Positions 32,967-41,886 of a stretch of 64,000 bases of DNA are shown in pieces. The notes beneath the pieces are model-generated. The model had not been told where the DNA came from. It searched no databases and was given only the letters and a program-made list of their open reading frames with translations. The stretch spans positions 357,092 to 421,091 of the forward strand of contig NZ_AUMT01000004.1 in assembly GCF_000430825.1 (NCBI RefSeq). The letters are read 5' to 3'. Position numbers and translations under genes: made by a program. Numbering within the stretch: position 1 is the stretch's first letter; every line of letters begins with the position of its first letter. The DNA is from Chryseobacterium daeguense DSM 19388. Its GTDB lineage: Bacteria > Bacteroidota > Bacteroidia > Flavobacteriales > Weeksellaceae.

Positions 32967-34421
32967 TTAATCTTTTGCTTTTCTTCTTTCTTTGAGATCC
33001 TGCTCTATTTTAATTTCCATCTTTTTATTGATTTCGTAGAACATAAGAAGGCCGCACGCTAAAAAGAACGGAATGGAAGGAAATACGCTGACCAGCATTT
33101 TTGCGCCTGTTGAAACGGTTTCCGGCTGTAAAACATTCACCGTCCCTTCGGAAGAAATATAACCGTACTGACCGATGATATAGGCTACTAATGAGCTTCC
33201 GATGCTTAAACCAACTTTTAAACCGACCATCATTGCCGAGAAAATAATAGCCGTCGCCCGCCTGTTGTTTTTCCATTCCGAATAATCGGCAACATCCGCA
33301 ATCATTGCCCAAAGCAGCGGCGTTCCGATTCCATAGAAAAAACCGTGTAGAATCTGGGATAAAAACATCAATCCTACTGATTTTGGAGGATAAAATATGA
33401 ATGCTAAAACAAATAATGTTGAAATAAAGAGTGAAGCGATGAATGCGTCTCTTTTACCATATTTGTCGGCAAATCTTTTGGAAAAAGTAATCCCAATGAT
33501 CATCATAATGATCCCGCCTGCATTGAAGAGTCCGAAACCTGCTGAACGAGGGTCTTCCCCGAAGAAATTCATCCCGATGGAATTGAAGAAATCCGTAATA
33601 GGCGATATAAATTGCCGCAATGAAGCTTCGTCTACATAATTGTTAAAATAATAGACATACGAACCGCCTTTCATTGCTAATGTAATGAAAATCAGAGCCG
33701 TAACAGTCAGCATGATAATCCATGGCTTATTTTTCTTTAAATCTTTTAAATCTGCACCCAGCGTTGATTCCTGTTCAGGTTTTGGGATCACTCTTTCTTT
33801 GGTGGTAAAAAATGTGATGAGCAGCATTACCGTTCCTATAATAGCAAGCCAGGTCATCACCACCTCGATTCCGGCAGCTTTGTCACCATGTCCTGCAGAT
33901 AAAATAATCGGAAGCATAAAAACCTGTACAAAAAACTGCGCAAACATCACAGCCACAAAACGGTATGATGAAATACTGTTTCTTTCTCCCATATCTCCCG
34001 TGATAACGCCGCTTAAAGCTGCATAAGGTAAGTTATTGGCCGCATAAAGCAACAGCAGCAATGAGTATGTAACTGCTGCATATATCATTTTTCCCTGATA
34101 TGAAAAATCGGGTGTACTGAAAGCGAAGAGTGCCGCCGCACCCAACGGAATGGCAGAAAGCAGAATCCACGGACGGAATTTTCCCCATTTTGTGCGGGTT
34201 CTGTCTGCCAGTGCGCCAACAAGTGGATTGAAGCCAAAACCGGCAATCAGGCCAACAGTGAGCGTGATGATGGAGGCGTCTTCTGCTTTTAATCCATAAA
34301 TATCGGTGTAAAAGTACGCCAGATAAGTCACGAGCGTCTGGAAGACAAGGTTGGCCGCCAGATCTCCTAAACTGTAGCCTACTTTTTCAACGACAGATAT
34401 TTTTTGGGATGAATTGTTCAT
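32967..34421 (-). CDS. GPH-type sugar:cation symporter (MFS)
   Basis: The 484-residue membrane protein has about 12 helices and the glycoside-pentoside-hexuronide family opening EKVGYSLGDLAANLVFQTLVTYLAYFYTD (in part), then FNPLVGALADRTRTKWGKFRPWIL, the family's cytoplasmic signature between helices 2 and 3. A second half has RFADKYGKRDAF and WAMIADVADYSEWKNNRRAT. It should import xylo-oligosaccharides or glucuronosyl-xylose with a cation. It lies between the acetylesterase and xylanase genes, and a cytoplasmic GH43 is encoded nearby to process the imported sugar. The substrate is inferred from context. Confidence 0.9.
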   Translation of the reverse strand: MNNSSQKISVVEKVGYSLGDLAANLVFQTLVTYLAYFYTDIYGLKAEDASIITLTVGLIAGFGFNPLVGALADRTRTKWGKFRPWILLSAIPLGAAALFAFSTPDFSYQGKMIYAAVTYSLLLLLYAANNLPYAALSGVITGDMGERNSISSYRFVAVMFAQFFVQVFMLPIILSAGHGDKAAGIEVVMTWLAIIGTVMLLITFFTTKERVIPKPEQESTLGADLKDLKKNKPWIIMLTVTALIFITLAMKGGSYVYYFNNYVDEASLRQFISPITDFFNSIGMNFFGEDPRSAGFGLFNAGGIIMMIIGITFSKRFADKYGKRDAFIASLFISTLFVLAFIFYPPKSVGLMFLSQILHGFFYGIGTPLLWAMIADVADYSEWKNNRRATAIIFSAMMVGLKVGLSIGSSLVAYIIGQYGYISSEGTVNVLQPETVSTGAKMLVSVFPSIPFFLACGLLMFYEINKKMEIKIEQDLKERRKAKD

Positions 34422-34454
34422 TTTAGTAATTTATAATTGATAAATGATAATTGA

Positions 34455-36362
34455 TTATTCCGTTGTGAAAGGCGATGCGGGAAGTCCTGATTTATTTTTC
34501 AGATTGCCGTCCGGATTGTCTGCCCAGTCGTAGCGGACTGAGGACGGATCTTTTACACTGTCGTTCCAGACAACAATATTTTTACCCTGGATTTTTGCTT
34601 TTGCCCACTCGTATCTTCCGTCTTTTCCTTTAATGGCAAAGCCTTTCAGCTCTGAAACAGGTGCAAAATCATCAGTCCCGCTTTTAAATGACAGAACAAT
34701 TTTATTTCCTTCAATTTTCATTGATTGGTAAACAGGTCCGTCTGCGATGATATCTTTTTTGTATGCAACTTTCAATGCCTGCAAAGCCAGCCTGTCTCCC
34801 ACTGTTTTCTTGTTTAAAGGATGAATATCATTCCACTCTCCTATATCGATGATCACGGCAAGCCCCGTATTCGGAACTTTCAGTGAAACCTGCCGCTGCT
34901 GGTCTCTGAGTTCTGCCCAATTACTTTCTACAGGCTGTTCTTTGGGTTCCATAAAATTCGCAAGTTGTGCGGTAAAGAAAGGTAAATCTTTCTGGTTCCA
35001 TTTGTTTCGCCAATCGTTAATCATTGTGGTCAGCAAATCTCCGTATTCTTTTGGTTTTCCGGTATTGCTTTCGCCCTGATACCAAATCGCTCCTTTAATT
35101 TTGTAATTAATAAGCGGATGAATCATCCCGTTGTATAATCCGGTTGGTTTCCATCTGATGAAGGTTTGTCCGGGAGCCATTCTTTCCATTTTGACTCCGA
35201 TTTTATATTTCCACTCGGTTTTTAAATCGATTTTATTTCCGTCAATTTCAAGGTAGTAAGGCTTGTCGGCGATGAATTGTCCTTTTCCGCTTCCGTTGGT
35301 AATTCTCACGGCAATCACATTTTTTCCTTCCTTCAAAACACCGGCCGGAATATCGTACCAGCGGGGCGGATATTCATAGGTTACATTTCCTACTTTTTTT
35401 CCATTAATATAGGTAACATCGGCATCTTTTATTCTTCCTAAATTTAAAAAAGCCGCTTTTCCTGCCTGATTTTTAGTTAAATTAATTTCTTTTCTGAACC
35501 AGATTACTCCTTCAAAAGAACCTTCTTTATCTTCCCAGGAACCCGGAATCTGCATTGTTTTCCAATCGGAATCATTTAAATCAAAACTTTCCCAATGCTG
35601 GTTTAATCCGATATCGCTTTGGTCGAGTTCTGCATACCAGGCTTTACCCACTGCCTGTTCTGAAGATTCTGTGGATCTTATCAGCTCATCATTCTGCCAT
35701 TTTTTGGCCTCATCCTGATATTCAGGATATTTTTTCAGTGAATTTTCATCCATCCACGCCTGAACCGGGGAACCGCCTAAACTTGCATTGATAATGCCGA
35801 CAGCAACATGGTTTTTCTCACTCAGCTCTTTTGCAAAAAAATAAGCAACTCCTGAAAAATTAAGAATAGTCTGAGGATTTGTAGCCTCCCATTTGCCACC
35901 TTCAAGCTCCGTTTGAGGTGATTTAAAATTATACTTTTGAGGAACTGTGAAAAATCTGATATTCTGGTTATTTGCCTTCTTAATTTCATTGGCATAAAGT
36001 GGTGTCAGTCTGCGCATGGGAAGTTCCATATTGGATTGTCCGGAAGCCAGCCAGACATCCCCTATTAGAATATCTTTCAATGTAATTTCATTGATGGTCA
36101 TTGTATAAGGACCTCCTGCTTTCTGCTCAGGAAGGGTGATTTTCCAGTTTCCGTTCTGGTCTGCAGCTGTATTATATTTTTTGTTGAGGAACGTTATTTC
36201 CACTTTTTCCCCTGCATCAGCTTTTCCCCAAACATTCAGCTTTTGTTCACGCTGCAAAACCATTCCGTCTGAAACCAATGCCGGAAGTGTAATTTTCGCA
36301 TTAATGAAAATGCAGAATAGACAGAGAATTAAGCTTGAAATTTTGTTGAGTTTATTGTTCAT
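34455..36362 (-). CDS. SGNH-type acetylesterase (sialate O-acetylesterase family)
   Basis: The 635-residue secreted enzyme (signal to about INAK, residue 23) belongs to the sialate O-acetylesterase family, here most likely a xylan acetylesterase. The catalytic Ser block is WLASGQSNMELPM near residue 110, a second conserved block is GAIWYQGESNTGKP, and the His/Asp block is near IGEWNDIHPLNKKTVGDRLAL. Between the first and second blocks (about 215-355) is an inserted jelly-roll domain (WESFDLNDSDWKTMQIPGSW, RKEINL). Acetyl groups on xylan block xylanases, so this fits the cluster. It has a 30-base gap to GH127 and a 33-base gap to the symporter. Confidence 0.88.
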   Translation of the reverse strand: MNNKLNKISSLILCLFCIFINAKITLPALVSDGMVLQREQKLNVWGKADAGEKVEITFLNKKYNTAADQNGNWKITLPEQKAGGPYTMTINEITLKDILIGDVWLASGQSNMELPMRRLTPLYANEIKKANNQNIRFFTVPQKYNFKSPQTELEGGKWEATNPQTILNFSGVAYFFAKELSEKNHVAVGIINASLGGSPVQAWMDENSLKKYPEYQDEAKKWQNDELIRSTESSEQAVGKAWYAELDQSDIGLNQHWESFDLNDSDWKTMQIPGSWEDKEGSFEGVIWFRKEINLTKNQAGKAAFLNLGRIKDADVTYINGKKVGNVTYEYPPRWYDIPAGVLKEGKNVIAVRITNGSGKGQFIADKPYYLEIDGNKIDLKTEWKYKIGVKMERMAPGQTFIRWKPTGLYNGMIHPLINYKIKGAIWYQGESNTGKPKEYGDLLTTMINDWRNKWNQKDLPFFTAQLANFMEPKEQPVESNWAELRDQQRQVSLKVPNTGLAVIIDIGEWNDIHPLNKKTVGDRLALQALKVAYKKDIIADGPVYQSMKIEGNKIVLSFKSGTDDFAPVSELKGFAIKGKDGRYEWAKAKIQGKNIVVWNDSVKDPSSVRYDWADNPDGNLKNKSGLPASPFTTE

Positions 36363-36392
36363 GGTTTAATTTTTTAATCAGCCTGTTTAATT

Positions 36393-38759
36393 TTATGGGG
36401 TTTGAGTCATTAATCTCACTTCAATAATTTTTGGTGTAAGAGATTTTTCATCTGAATTAAACTTTACATTAAGGATTTCCTTACGGGCTTCTGATTGAGG
36501 AACTGGAATTAATAAAGACTGCGGAGAACTGCCTGATTTTCCTTCGAAAGTTTTAGCAAAAACTTTTACTCCATTGATTTCTGCATTTAAAGTCCGATTG
36601 TTATTGGCATCAAAATAAAGAAGATAAAGATATTTTGCATTTTTATCTTTGTTTCTCATCCGGCAGCTGAACCAGCCTTTTGCCTCACGGAAATGGCGGT
36701 CTTCCATATAGCCTGTATTGGAATCTTTGCTGTCGATGAAATGGTCTGACTCCGGCTGCTGCTCACCCAGCTGGATTTTGTCTGCTGTGATTTTGTCCAG
36801 CCTTCTGATTTCCTCCTCTTCTTTGGCTTTTTGCGTCTGAATGGTTTCAATTTTATCCTGGCTGGCCTGCGGGAAATAAATGATGTAACGTTCTTCCTGA
36901 ATTTTATAGAAAGGAACGAGTTCTAACCCGCTGCTGAATTTATTCTGCGGATACAAGCCTGTTAATCTGAATGTAAAATCTTTTCCTTTAACCGTTTCCA
37001 AATGACTTAAAACCGAAGAAGAACTTCCCAAAATAGTCGGAATTTCATTCAAAGGAATCTGCGGCCCGTGTGCAATGTGCCCGCCTCTGCTGTCATCGGC
37101 GAAAAGTCCGTCCTGATTTTCTTTTCCATATTTTGCAGCCAAAACAATCGGGCCATATTTAAAGGCAAAATAATCCGAATGATCCGGAAGCTGTTCCGCA
37201 GAAAGGTGCATAGGCATTTTCATTTCCACAGCGTCACCTTTTTTCCATTTTCTTTTGATTGAAAAATAACCTTCAGCATCAGGTTTTACATTTATATTTT
37301 TACCATTTATTGAAATTATAATTTGAGATTGATCTGACCATTCCGGTGCTCTTAGCTTTAAATTTATGTCTGATTTTGAAGCGACATCAAAAATCAATTT
37401 TGTTGAGCCCGATTCCGGGAAATTATTCTCCTGTCTCAGAACCAGTTTCTTTTCAGACCATTTTAAAATAGAAGGGATGAAGAGATTCACATACAGATCT
37501 TCATCTGAATAAGCGTAAATCATTTCACCATATTTTGCGTGATTTTCCATCCCGGAACCTACACAGCACCAAAAGCTTGTTTCCGGCTGGGAATACACCC
37601 TGTAATGGCCGGGACGCATCGGTGTAAAATATACAAAACCACCTTTCTCAGGATTTTGCGTGGAAAGAATATGATTATATAAAGCTCTTTCGTAATAATC
37701 TATGTAAGATGACTTTGGGTTTGTTGCATATAATTCTTTGGAAAGCTTCAGCATATTATAGGTATTGCAGGTTTCCGGGCCTTCAATACTTTTAATCATT
37801 CCGCTGAAATCATTGGTAGGATTGAAATGCTCACTCACACTGTTTCCCCCGATAACCGCTGATCTTTTTTGGGTAACATTCGTCCAGAAAAAGTCTGCAG
37901 CATTGCTCCATTCTTTATTACCTTCTAAATCTGCAATTCTCTTAAAACCGATTACTTTAGGAATCTGCGTATTGGCGTGAATTCCCGTGAGCTTGTCTTC
38001 CCCGTTTAATAATGGATTTAAAATGGTAAGATGAGAAAAGCGGTGCGCCAGCTTCAGATATTTCGGATTTTTTGTAATATCGTAAACGTCTGCAAAAACT
38101 TCATTCAGACCGCCGTGCTCACTGCGAAGCATATCCTGAATCTGCTCATCGGAAAGTCCGGAGACTTCATCTGCCATCCAATCCGTAAGTTTTATCAGCA
38201 TTTTTTTTGCTTTTTCACTGCCTGCATACCAATAGGCATCCCGCAGCCCTGAATATATTTTGTGAATATTATACAAAGGAACCCAACGGTCATTCAAACC
38301 AAAAGTTGCAGCACGGATATTTCCATCAGCAATTTCCTTCCATACTTTTTTTCCGTTCGGGACACCGGAAAGGTAGCCGCCTCCTGAAAGATCCTGGCAG
38401 CGTTCCAGTTCATCAATCATATAATCCAGCCGTTGCTTGATTTTTGTATCGCCTGTGGAAGCATACATCAAGGCTAAAGCGGAAATGTAATGCCCGCCGA
38501 TATGCCCGTCCAATCCTGTATTTTCCCAGTTAGGGTAATTTTCCTTTTTTGGCTTTAATCCGGCTTCTTTCAGATAGGGTGCGAGAAGCCGGTCTGCATC
38601 CATCGACAGGATGTATTTTTCGTCTGTCTGCATTGCCCTGCTGAAAACACTTTCGGATAGATGAACTTTGTTAAGCGGAAAGTAGCTGACATTTTTCCGT
38701 ACCTGCCCAAAAGCGAAAGAAGTAAAGCATAAAAGTAATATGAGAGGTTTTTTATTCAT
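36393..38759 (-). CDS. GH127 beta-L-arabinofuranosidase
   Basis: The 788-residue product has a signal peptide (to about FGQ, residue 18) and an alpha/alpha-barrel of the GH127 family. The zinc-thiolate active site is recognisable: Glu and Cys in GPETCNTYNMLKLSKEL, and the paired Cys in SFWCCVGSGMENHAKYGE, one of which is the nucleophile in HypBA1. A beta-sandwich and an added C-terminal domain (from about 680) follow. The enzyme removes beta-L-arabinofuranose. It is the first gene of a unit running to 27606, and a promoter plus an operator-like palindrome lie directly before it. GH127 also contains other activities, so the exact substrate is not proven. Confidence 0.9.
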   Translation of the reverse strand: MNKKPLILLLCFTSFAFGQVRKNVSYFPLNKVHLSESVFSRAMQTDEKYILSMDADRLLAPYLKEAGLKPKKENYPNWENTGLDGHIGGHYISALALMYASTGDTKIKQRLDYMIDELERCQDLSGGGYLSGVPNGKKVWKEIADGNIRAATFGLNDRWVPLYNIHKIYSGLRDAYWYAGSEKAKKMLIKLTDWMADEVSGLSDEQIQDMLRSEHGGLNEVFADVYDITKNPKYLKLAHRFSHLTILNPLLNGEDKLTGIHANTQIPKVIGFKRIADLEGNKEWSNAADFFWTNVTQKRSAVIGGNSVSEHFNPTNDFSGMIKSIEGPETCNTYNMLKLSKELYATNPKSSYIDYYERALYNHILSTQNPEKGGFVYFTPMRPGHYRVYSQPETSFWCCVGSGMENHAKYGEMIYAYSDEDLYVNLFIPSILKWSEKKLVLRQENNFPESGSTKLIFDVASKSDINLKLRAPEWSDQSQIIISINGKNINVKPDAEGYFSIKRKWKKGDAVEMKMPMHLSAEQLPDHSDYFAFKYGPIVLAAKYGKENQDGLFADDSRGGHIAHGPQIPLNEIPTILGSSSSVLSHLETVKGKDFTFRLTGLYPQNKFSSGLELVPFYKIQEERYIIYFPQASQDKIETIQTQKAKEEEEIRRLDKITADKIQLGEQQPESDHFIDSKDSNTGYMEDRHFREAKGWFSCRMRNKDKNAKYLYLLYFDANNNRTLNAEINGVKVFAKTFEGKSGSSPQSLLIPVPQSEARKEILNVKFNSDEKSLTPKIIEVRLMTQTP

Positions 38760-38763
38760 TAAT

Positions 38764-38782
38764 AAATGTTAATTCTACATTT
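38764..38782 (-). promoter_or_regulatory. Operator-like palindrome AAATGT-N7-ACATTT (AraR site candidate)
   Basis: A perfect 6-base inverted repeat with 7 bases between the arms lies directly downstream of the -7 box and 5 bases before the GH127 start codon, covering the expected transcription start. The same arrangement, AARTGT-N7-ACAYTT, occurs at 39207-39225 and 50132-50150. A repressor bound here would block initiation. Confidence 0.6.
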
Positions 38783-38813
38783 CTAAAATAAAAGAAAGTA
38801 TTCAGATAGCAAA
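38783..38813 (-). promoter_or_regulatory. Promoter of the GH127/xylan unit, TTTG-N19-TATTTTAG
   Basis: On the minus strand TTTG (38810-38813) is followed after 19 bases by TATTTTAG (38783-38790), one mismatch from TAnnTTTG. The spacing is identical to that of the promoter at 19113. The leader would be about 15-20 bases. Confidence 0.5.
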
Positions 38814-39041
38814 CAATTTTCACAATCCGGGAATAAGTTCTACTGAGAAAACATTTTCAGACCGAAAAAAAATTCTTCAAAAACCGTAAGCTTATCATAA
38901 AAAACAAGAATAGGCAAACAGTAGAATATCAATCCGATAAATGTAATTTAGTCATTATCAAAATGAATATCGTCTATTTGTAAGAGGTCATAAAAACTGA
39001 CATCCGGACTTATCGTATTTTAAATAATATGTCCAGAAAAA

Positions 39042-39060
39042 TTCCTGATTAATTCAGGAA
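39042..39060. repeat. Inverted repeat TTCCTGA/TCAGGAA
   Basis: A perfect 7-base stem with the 5-base loop TTAAT lies in the middle of the control region. On the minus strand it is followed by TTTTT, like a small terminator, but no minus-strand gene ends nearby. It could be a regulator site or an attenuating hairpin. Confidence 0.4.
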
Positions 39061-39201
39061 TGAAATTTTAACATAATTTTAACATTGTATTCATATAGCA
39101 TTCATGGTAATTTAGACAAAAAAATCTTGGAAATGATGAAAAAAATTCCCCAAAAGTCTAATTGAAACCATCAAATATTCAAAAAATGCAAGGGTAAGAA
39201 A

Positions 39202-39229
39202 AAATAAAGTGTTTATTTTACATTTATTT
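39202..39229 (+). promoter_or_regulatory. Operator-like site upstream of araR (AAGTGT-N7-ACATTT core)
   Basis: This 28-base stretch matches the reverse complement of 50128-50155 at 25 of 28 positions, far above what AT-rich background would be expected to give by chance. The core is AAGTGT-N7-ACATTT with AT-rich arms (AAATAA and TATTT). It lies about 33 bases before the -7 core of araR. Confidence 0.6.
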
Positions 39230-39261
39230 GAATTTCATATTATAATCTTCCTTAAAAAAAT

Positions 39262-39269
39262 TAACTTTG
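39262..39269 (+). promoter_or_regulatory. -7 element TAACTTTG of araR
   Basis: TAACTTTG matches the Bacteroidota core exactly and lies 16 bases before the ATG of araR at 39286. No TTTG is found at the usual -33 spacing, so this promoter may be weak or need help. The leader would be only about 10 bases. Confidence 0.55.
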
Positions 39270-39285
39270 TATAAAATCATTTTTG

Positions 39286-39972
39286 ATGGAAGAAAATTAT
39301 CTTAATTATCCTAAACATTTTGTAGCTGTAGACTGTATAATTTTCGGTTTTGACGGTGAAAATCTGAAAATTCTTCTTGTACAAAGAAATTTTGAACCCC
39401 GAAAAGGAGAATGGTCTTTGATGGGTGGGTTTATTGATGATAAAGAAAGTTCTGATCAGGCCGCTAATCGTGTTTTGAATGCATTGACCGGGCTGGAAAA
39501 CATCTATCTCGAACAGCTGAATACCTACACTGAAATTGACCGTGAGCCGACAGCCAGGATCATGTCTATTTCCTATTATGCTTTAATCAACATCCAGGAT
39601 AATATTCAAATCAATGAAAAATACAGCGCGAAATGGTTTGATCTGAAAGACCGTCCTGATCTTATTTTTGATCACAACGCGATGGTAAAGGATGCCGTCC
39701 TGAGATTGAGAAGAAGAGCTGCTACAAGACCTATCGGGTTTGAGCTTTTGCCCGAAAAATTCACCATGAAAGACCTCCAGAATCTGTACGAGGCTATTTT
39801 TGATGAAAAATATGACAAGCGGAATTTCACCAGCAAAATCAATGCATTGGATGTTCTGGTAAAAACCAATGAAAAAGATATGAGCTCTTCTAAAAAAGGA
39901 TCTTTTCTCTATACTTTTGACGAAAAAAAATATAAGAGGAAAATCTCGGAAGGATTTATGTTCAGGATCTAA
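39286..39972 (+). CDS. araR: Nudix-family arabinose regulator AraR
   Basis: The 228-residue product has an N-terminal Nudix fold (AVDCIIFGFDGENLKILLVQR, in part) and a C-terminal winged helix (about 150-225; GFELLPEKFTMKDLQNLYEA, then RNFTSKINALDVL). The Nudix box is degenerate: after GGFIDDKESSDQAANRVL the catalytic REUXEE glutamates are missing, so it should bind a ligand and not hydrolyse it. This is the layout of the AraR regulators of Bacteroides, which respond to L-arabinose. It lies beside the araBDA operon. ATG at 39286 is preferred to the TTG at 39283. It ends one base before the convergent CBS-protein gene. Confidence 0.87.
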   Translation: MEENYLNYPKHFVAVDCIIFGFDGENLKILLVQRNFEPRKGEWSLMGGFIDDKESSDQAANRVLNALTGLENIYLEQLNTYTEIDREPTARIMSISYYALINIQDNIQINEKYSAKWFDLKDRPDLIFDHNAMVKDAVLRLRRRAATRPIGFELLPEKFTMKDLQNLYEAIFDEKYDKRNFTSKINALDVLVKTNEKDMSSSKKGSFLYTFDEKKYKRKISEGFMFRI

Positions 39973-39973
39973 A

Positions 39974-41881
39974 CTAGAAGCTTCCGGTAAACTTCACTTT
40001 GATTCCCAGCTGAAAATTAGCAATGGTCTTAAAGATTTCAATTAAAGTCACTCTTTCAATTTTGGTCAGCTTGCTGATTTCAATATAATTATCCGGATTT
40101 TTTTTATCAATATTGATTTGATTTGCCTGATTTTTAAGCCTTAGCGCCATCAGATAATAGTAAGACTGGTGCATTTCGTTATACTGCTGCTGCGTGAAAA
40201 CTCCAATTTCAGTCAGTTTTTTCATTCGTTCTCCTGTATTTTCTATTTCCAGCAGATTTTTCAGGGCATACACACGGACAAGGTCTACAATCGGGGACAT
40301 TGCCGTTTTAATATCAAAAACTTCGGATTTCCCGATGGTCTGCGTTTTAATCTTTTTAAAGAAAGTCAGCGGAGGTTCGTACTGCAAGGCGTTTTTTGCA
40401 ATATGTGTAAAGAAAAGCTGATTAGGCGAAACCAATTTTTCCTTGATAAAAATCTTCAGTTCACGAACGATATTTTCATCGCCGTAAATAAAACGAAAAT
40501 CAAAAAATGTAGAAAACTTCATAGCGCTTTCCGGTACGGATTCCTCTATCCATTGGCTATAGTTTCTCTTCCAGTGAGAAAGAGAATGGGTCCATTTTGG
40601 GTTGCTTGCCATAAAACCACCTTTGCAGTATTCAAAACCGATGGTATTAAGATCATCAGAAACTTTTTTGGCAAAATCCAGAAAATATTCTCTTACCATT
40701 TCCCGATGCTCATTGGCTTTGTCTTCATAAATAATCCCGTTATCCTGATCCGTACTCAGCGTCTGTTCTTTTCTGCCTTCGCTTCCGGTGACAATGAAGG
40801 CAAATTTTGCAGGCGGCTTTCCTATTTCCTTTATGACTTTCTCGATGACTTTTACGGTAATGGTGTCGGCAATCGTAGTGATTACCTGGCTGGCAATTTC
40901 GCCGTGCACTCCCCTTCCCAAAAGCTGATTGATAATATCCGGAACCTGATTCCATTTTTTTCGGAGCTCTTCCGTATTTTCTGCCTGCTTCACAGACTGG
41001 ATAAAAACCAAAGGACTCTGTGCCTGCTCACTCAGTAAGCGGTTTCTGCTCAAAAAGCCTACATATTCATCTTTATTTTTTACTAAAAGATACCTTGATT
41101 TGGTTTTGAACATCATCAGAACGGCTTCATACAAATAAGTATCACTCGAAATACTTACAATAGGATTATCCATTACCTCTGAAATGGCTATTCCTGCATC
41201 CAGACGACGGGAAATGACGTTATCCCGCAATGTGATATCTGTAGCATAACCAATAATTTCAGCACTTCCTGATTTTTCAATAAAAATACAGCTTACCTTA
41301 TTCTCCGCCATCATTTTAGCAGCTTCAAATACAGGAGTACTTTCTTCACACGAAACAATGCTTTTGTAGGCAATTCCTTCAATTTTCCTTGAATACAGCT
41401 GGTCTGCTGCAAAATAACTTTCCTCAAAAGTGGCGGGTGTTTTTACAAAATGAGAAAATTCCTCATCCAGCATTTTCTTTCCAAAATCTGAAGTAAAATA
41501 GTGAAAAAAGTCTTCGTAGGCATTGCATAATTCATAAAACTCCTTTTTAGGCAAAGTGTATACTACGGTTCCTTTTTTAGCTATGGCAGATTTCAGGGCC
41601 CGGACTCTGTTGAGCACCACGGACATTCCGCCAAAACAATAAGGAGAATGATGCCTGGTTAGACATCTTTTATTTTCTGCCGCATCGAAAAAGAAGGTTT
41701 CATATTCTCCCTCAGATATTATGTCTACCCCTTTCATCTCAGTAACTTCCTGACGGTAAACTAACGTATCTTTTGAAAACTCTGTTTTTGTTAGGGTTTC
41801 AGAAATCTCTTCAAGAACCGTTTCCGGTAAGAGATGAAATGGCTCTGTAATTTTTAATAATGAAATAACTTTTTCTTCCAT
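39974..41881 (-). CDS. cNMP-binding / CBS-pair / DUF294 nucleotidyltransferase protein
   Basis: The 635-residue cytoplasmic protein has an N-terminal cyclic-nucleotide-binding domain (about 10-130), two CBS domains (about 165-290; SIVSCEESTPVFEAAKMMAE, VSISSDTYLYEAVLMMFK), a nucleotidyltransferase domain of the DUF294 type (FIVTGSEGRKEQTLSTDQDN near 365, with the Gly-Ser and Asp-x-Asp catalytic signature) and a DUF294 C-terminal helical domain. It is an adenosine-nucleotide sensing protein, likely with uridylyl- or adenylyl-transferase activity on a partner. It overlaps no gene and lies 5 bases after an exonuclease gene. Such triads with a solute symporter recur in bacteria, but the role here is unknown. 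Confidence 0.88.
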   Translation of the reverse strand: MEEKVISLLKITEPFHLLPETVLEEISETLTKTEFSKDTLVYRQEVTEMKGVDIISEGEYETFFFDAAENKRCLTRHHSPYCFGGMSVVLNRVRALKSAIAKKGTVVYTLPKKEFYELCNAYEDFFHYFTSDFGKKMLDEEFSHFVKTPATFEESYFAADQLYSRKIEGIAYKSIVSCEESTPVFEAAKMMAENKVSCIFIEKSGSAEIIGYATDITLRDNVISRRLDAGIAISEVMDNPIVSISSDTYLYEAVLMMFKTKSRYLLVKNKDEYVGFLSRNRLLSEQAQSPLVFIQSVKQAENTEELRKKWNQVPDIINQLLGRGVHGEIASQVITTIADTITVKVIEKVIKEIGKPPAKFAFIVTGSEGRKEQTLSTDQDNGIIYEDKANEHREMVREYFLDFAKKVSDDLNTIGFEYCKGGFMASNPKWTHSLSHWKRNYSQWIEESVPESAMKFSTFFDFRFIYGDENIVRELKIFIKEKLVSPNQLFFTHIAKNALQYEPPLTFFKKIKTQTIGKSEVFDIKTAMSPIVDLVRVYALKNLLEIENTGERMKKLTEIGVFTQQQYNEMHQSYYYLMALRLKNQANQINIDKKNPDNYIEISKLTKIERVTLIEIFKTIANFQLGIKVKFTGSF

Positions 41882-41886
41882 GCTCC

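Larger units (their letters stand above)
38760..39285. other. 526-base divergent control region between GH127 and araR
   Basis: No gene is supported. The region holds a promoter and an operator-like site for the GH127 unit, a 7-base inverted repeat (39042-39060), a second operator-like site (39202-39229) and a -7 core for araR (39262-39269). The centre is otherwise AT-rich without clear structure. Confidence 0.6.

Noticed and set aside
40169..41038. Long open frame (289 codons) on the plus strand opposite the cNMP/CBS gene
   Set aside because: It lies wholly antisense to a gene with clear domains, its translation has no recognisable motif, and its composition is that of a mirrored coding strand.
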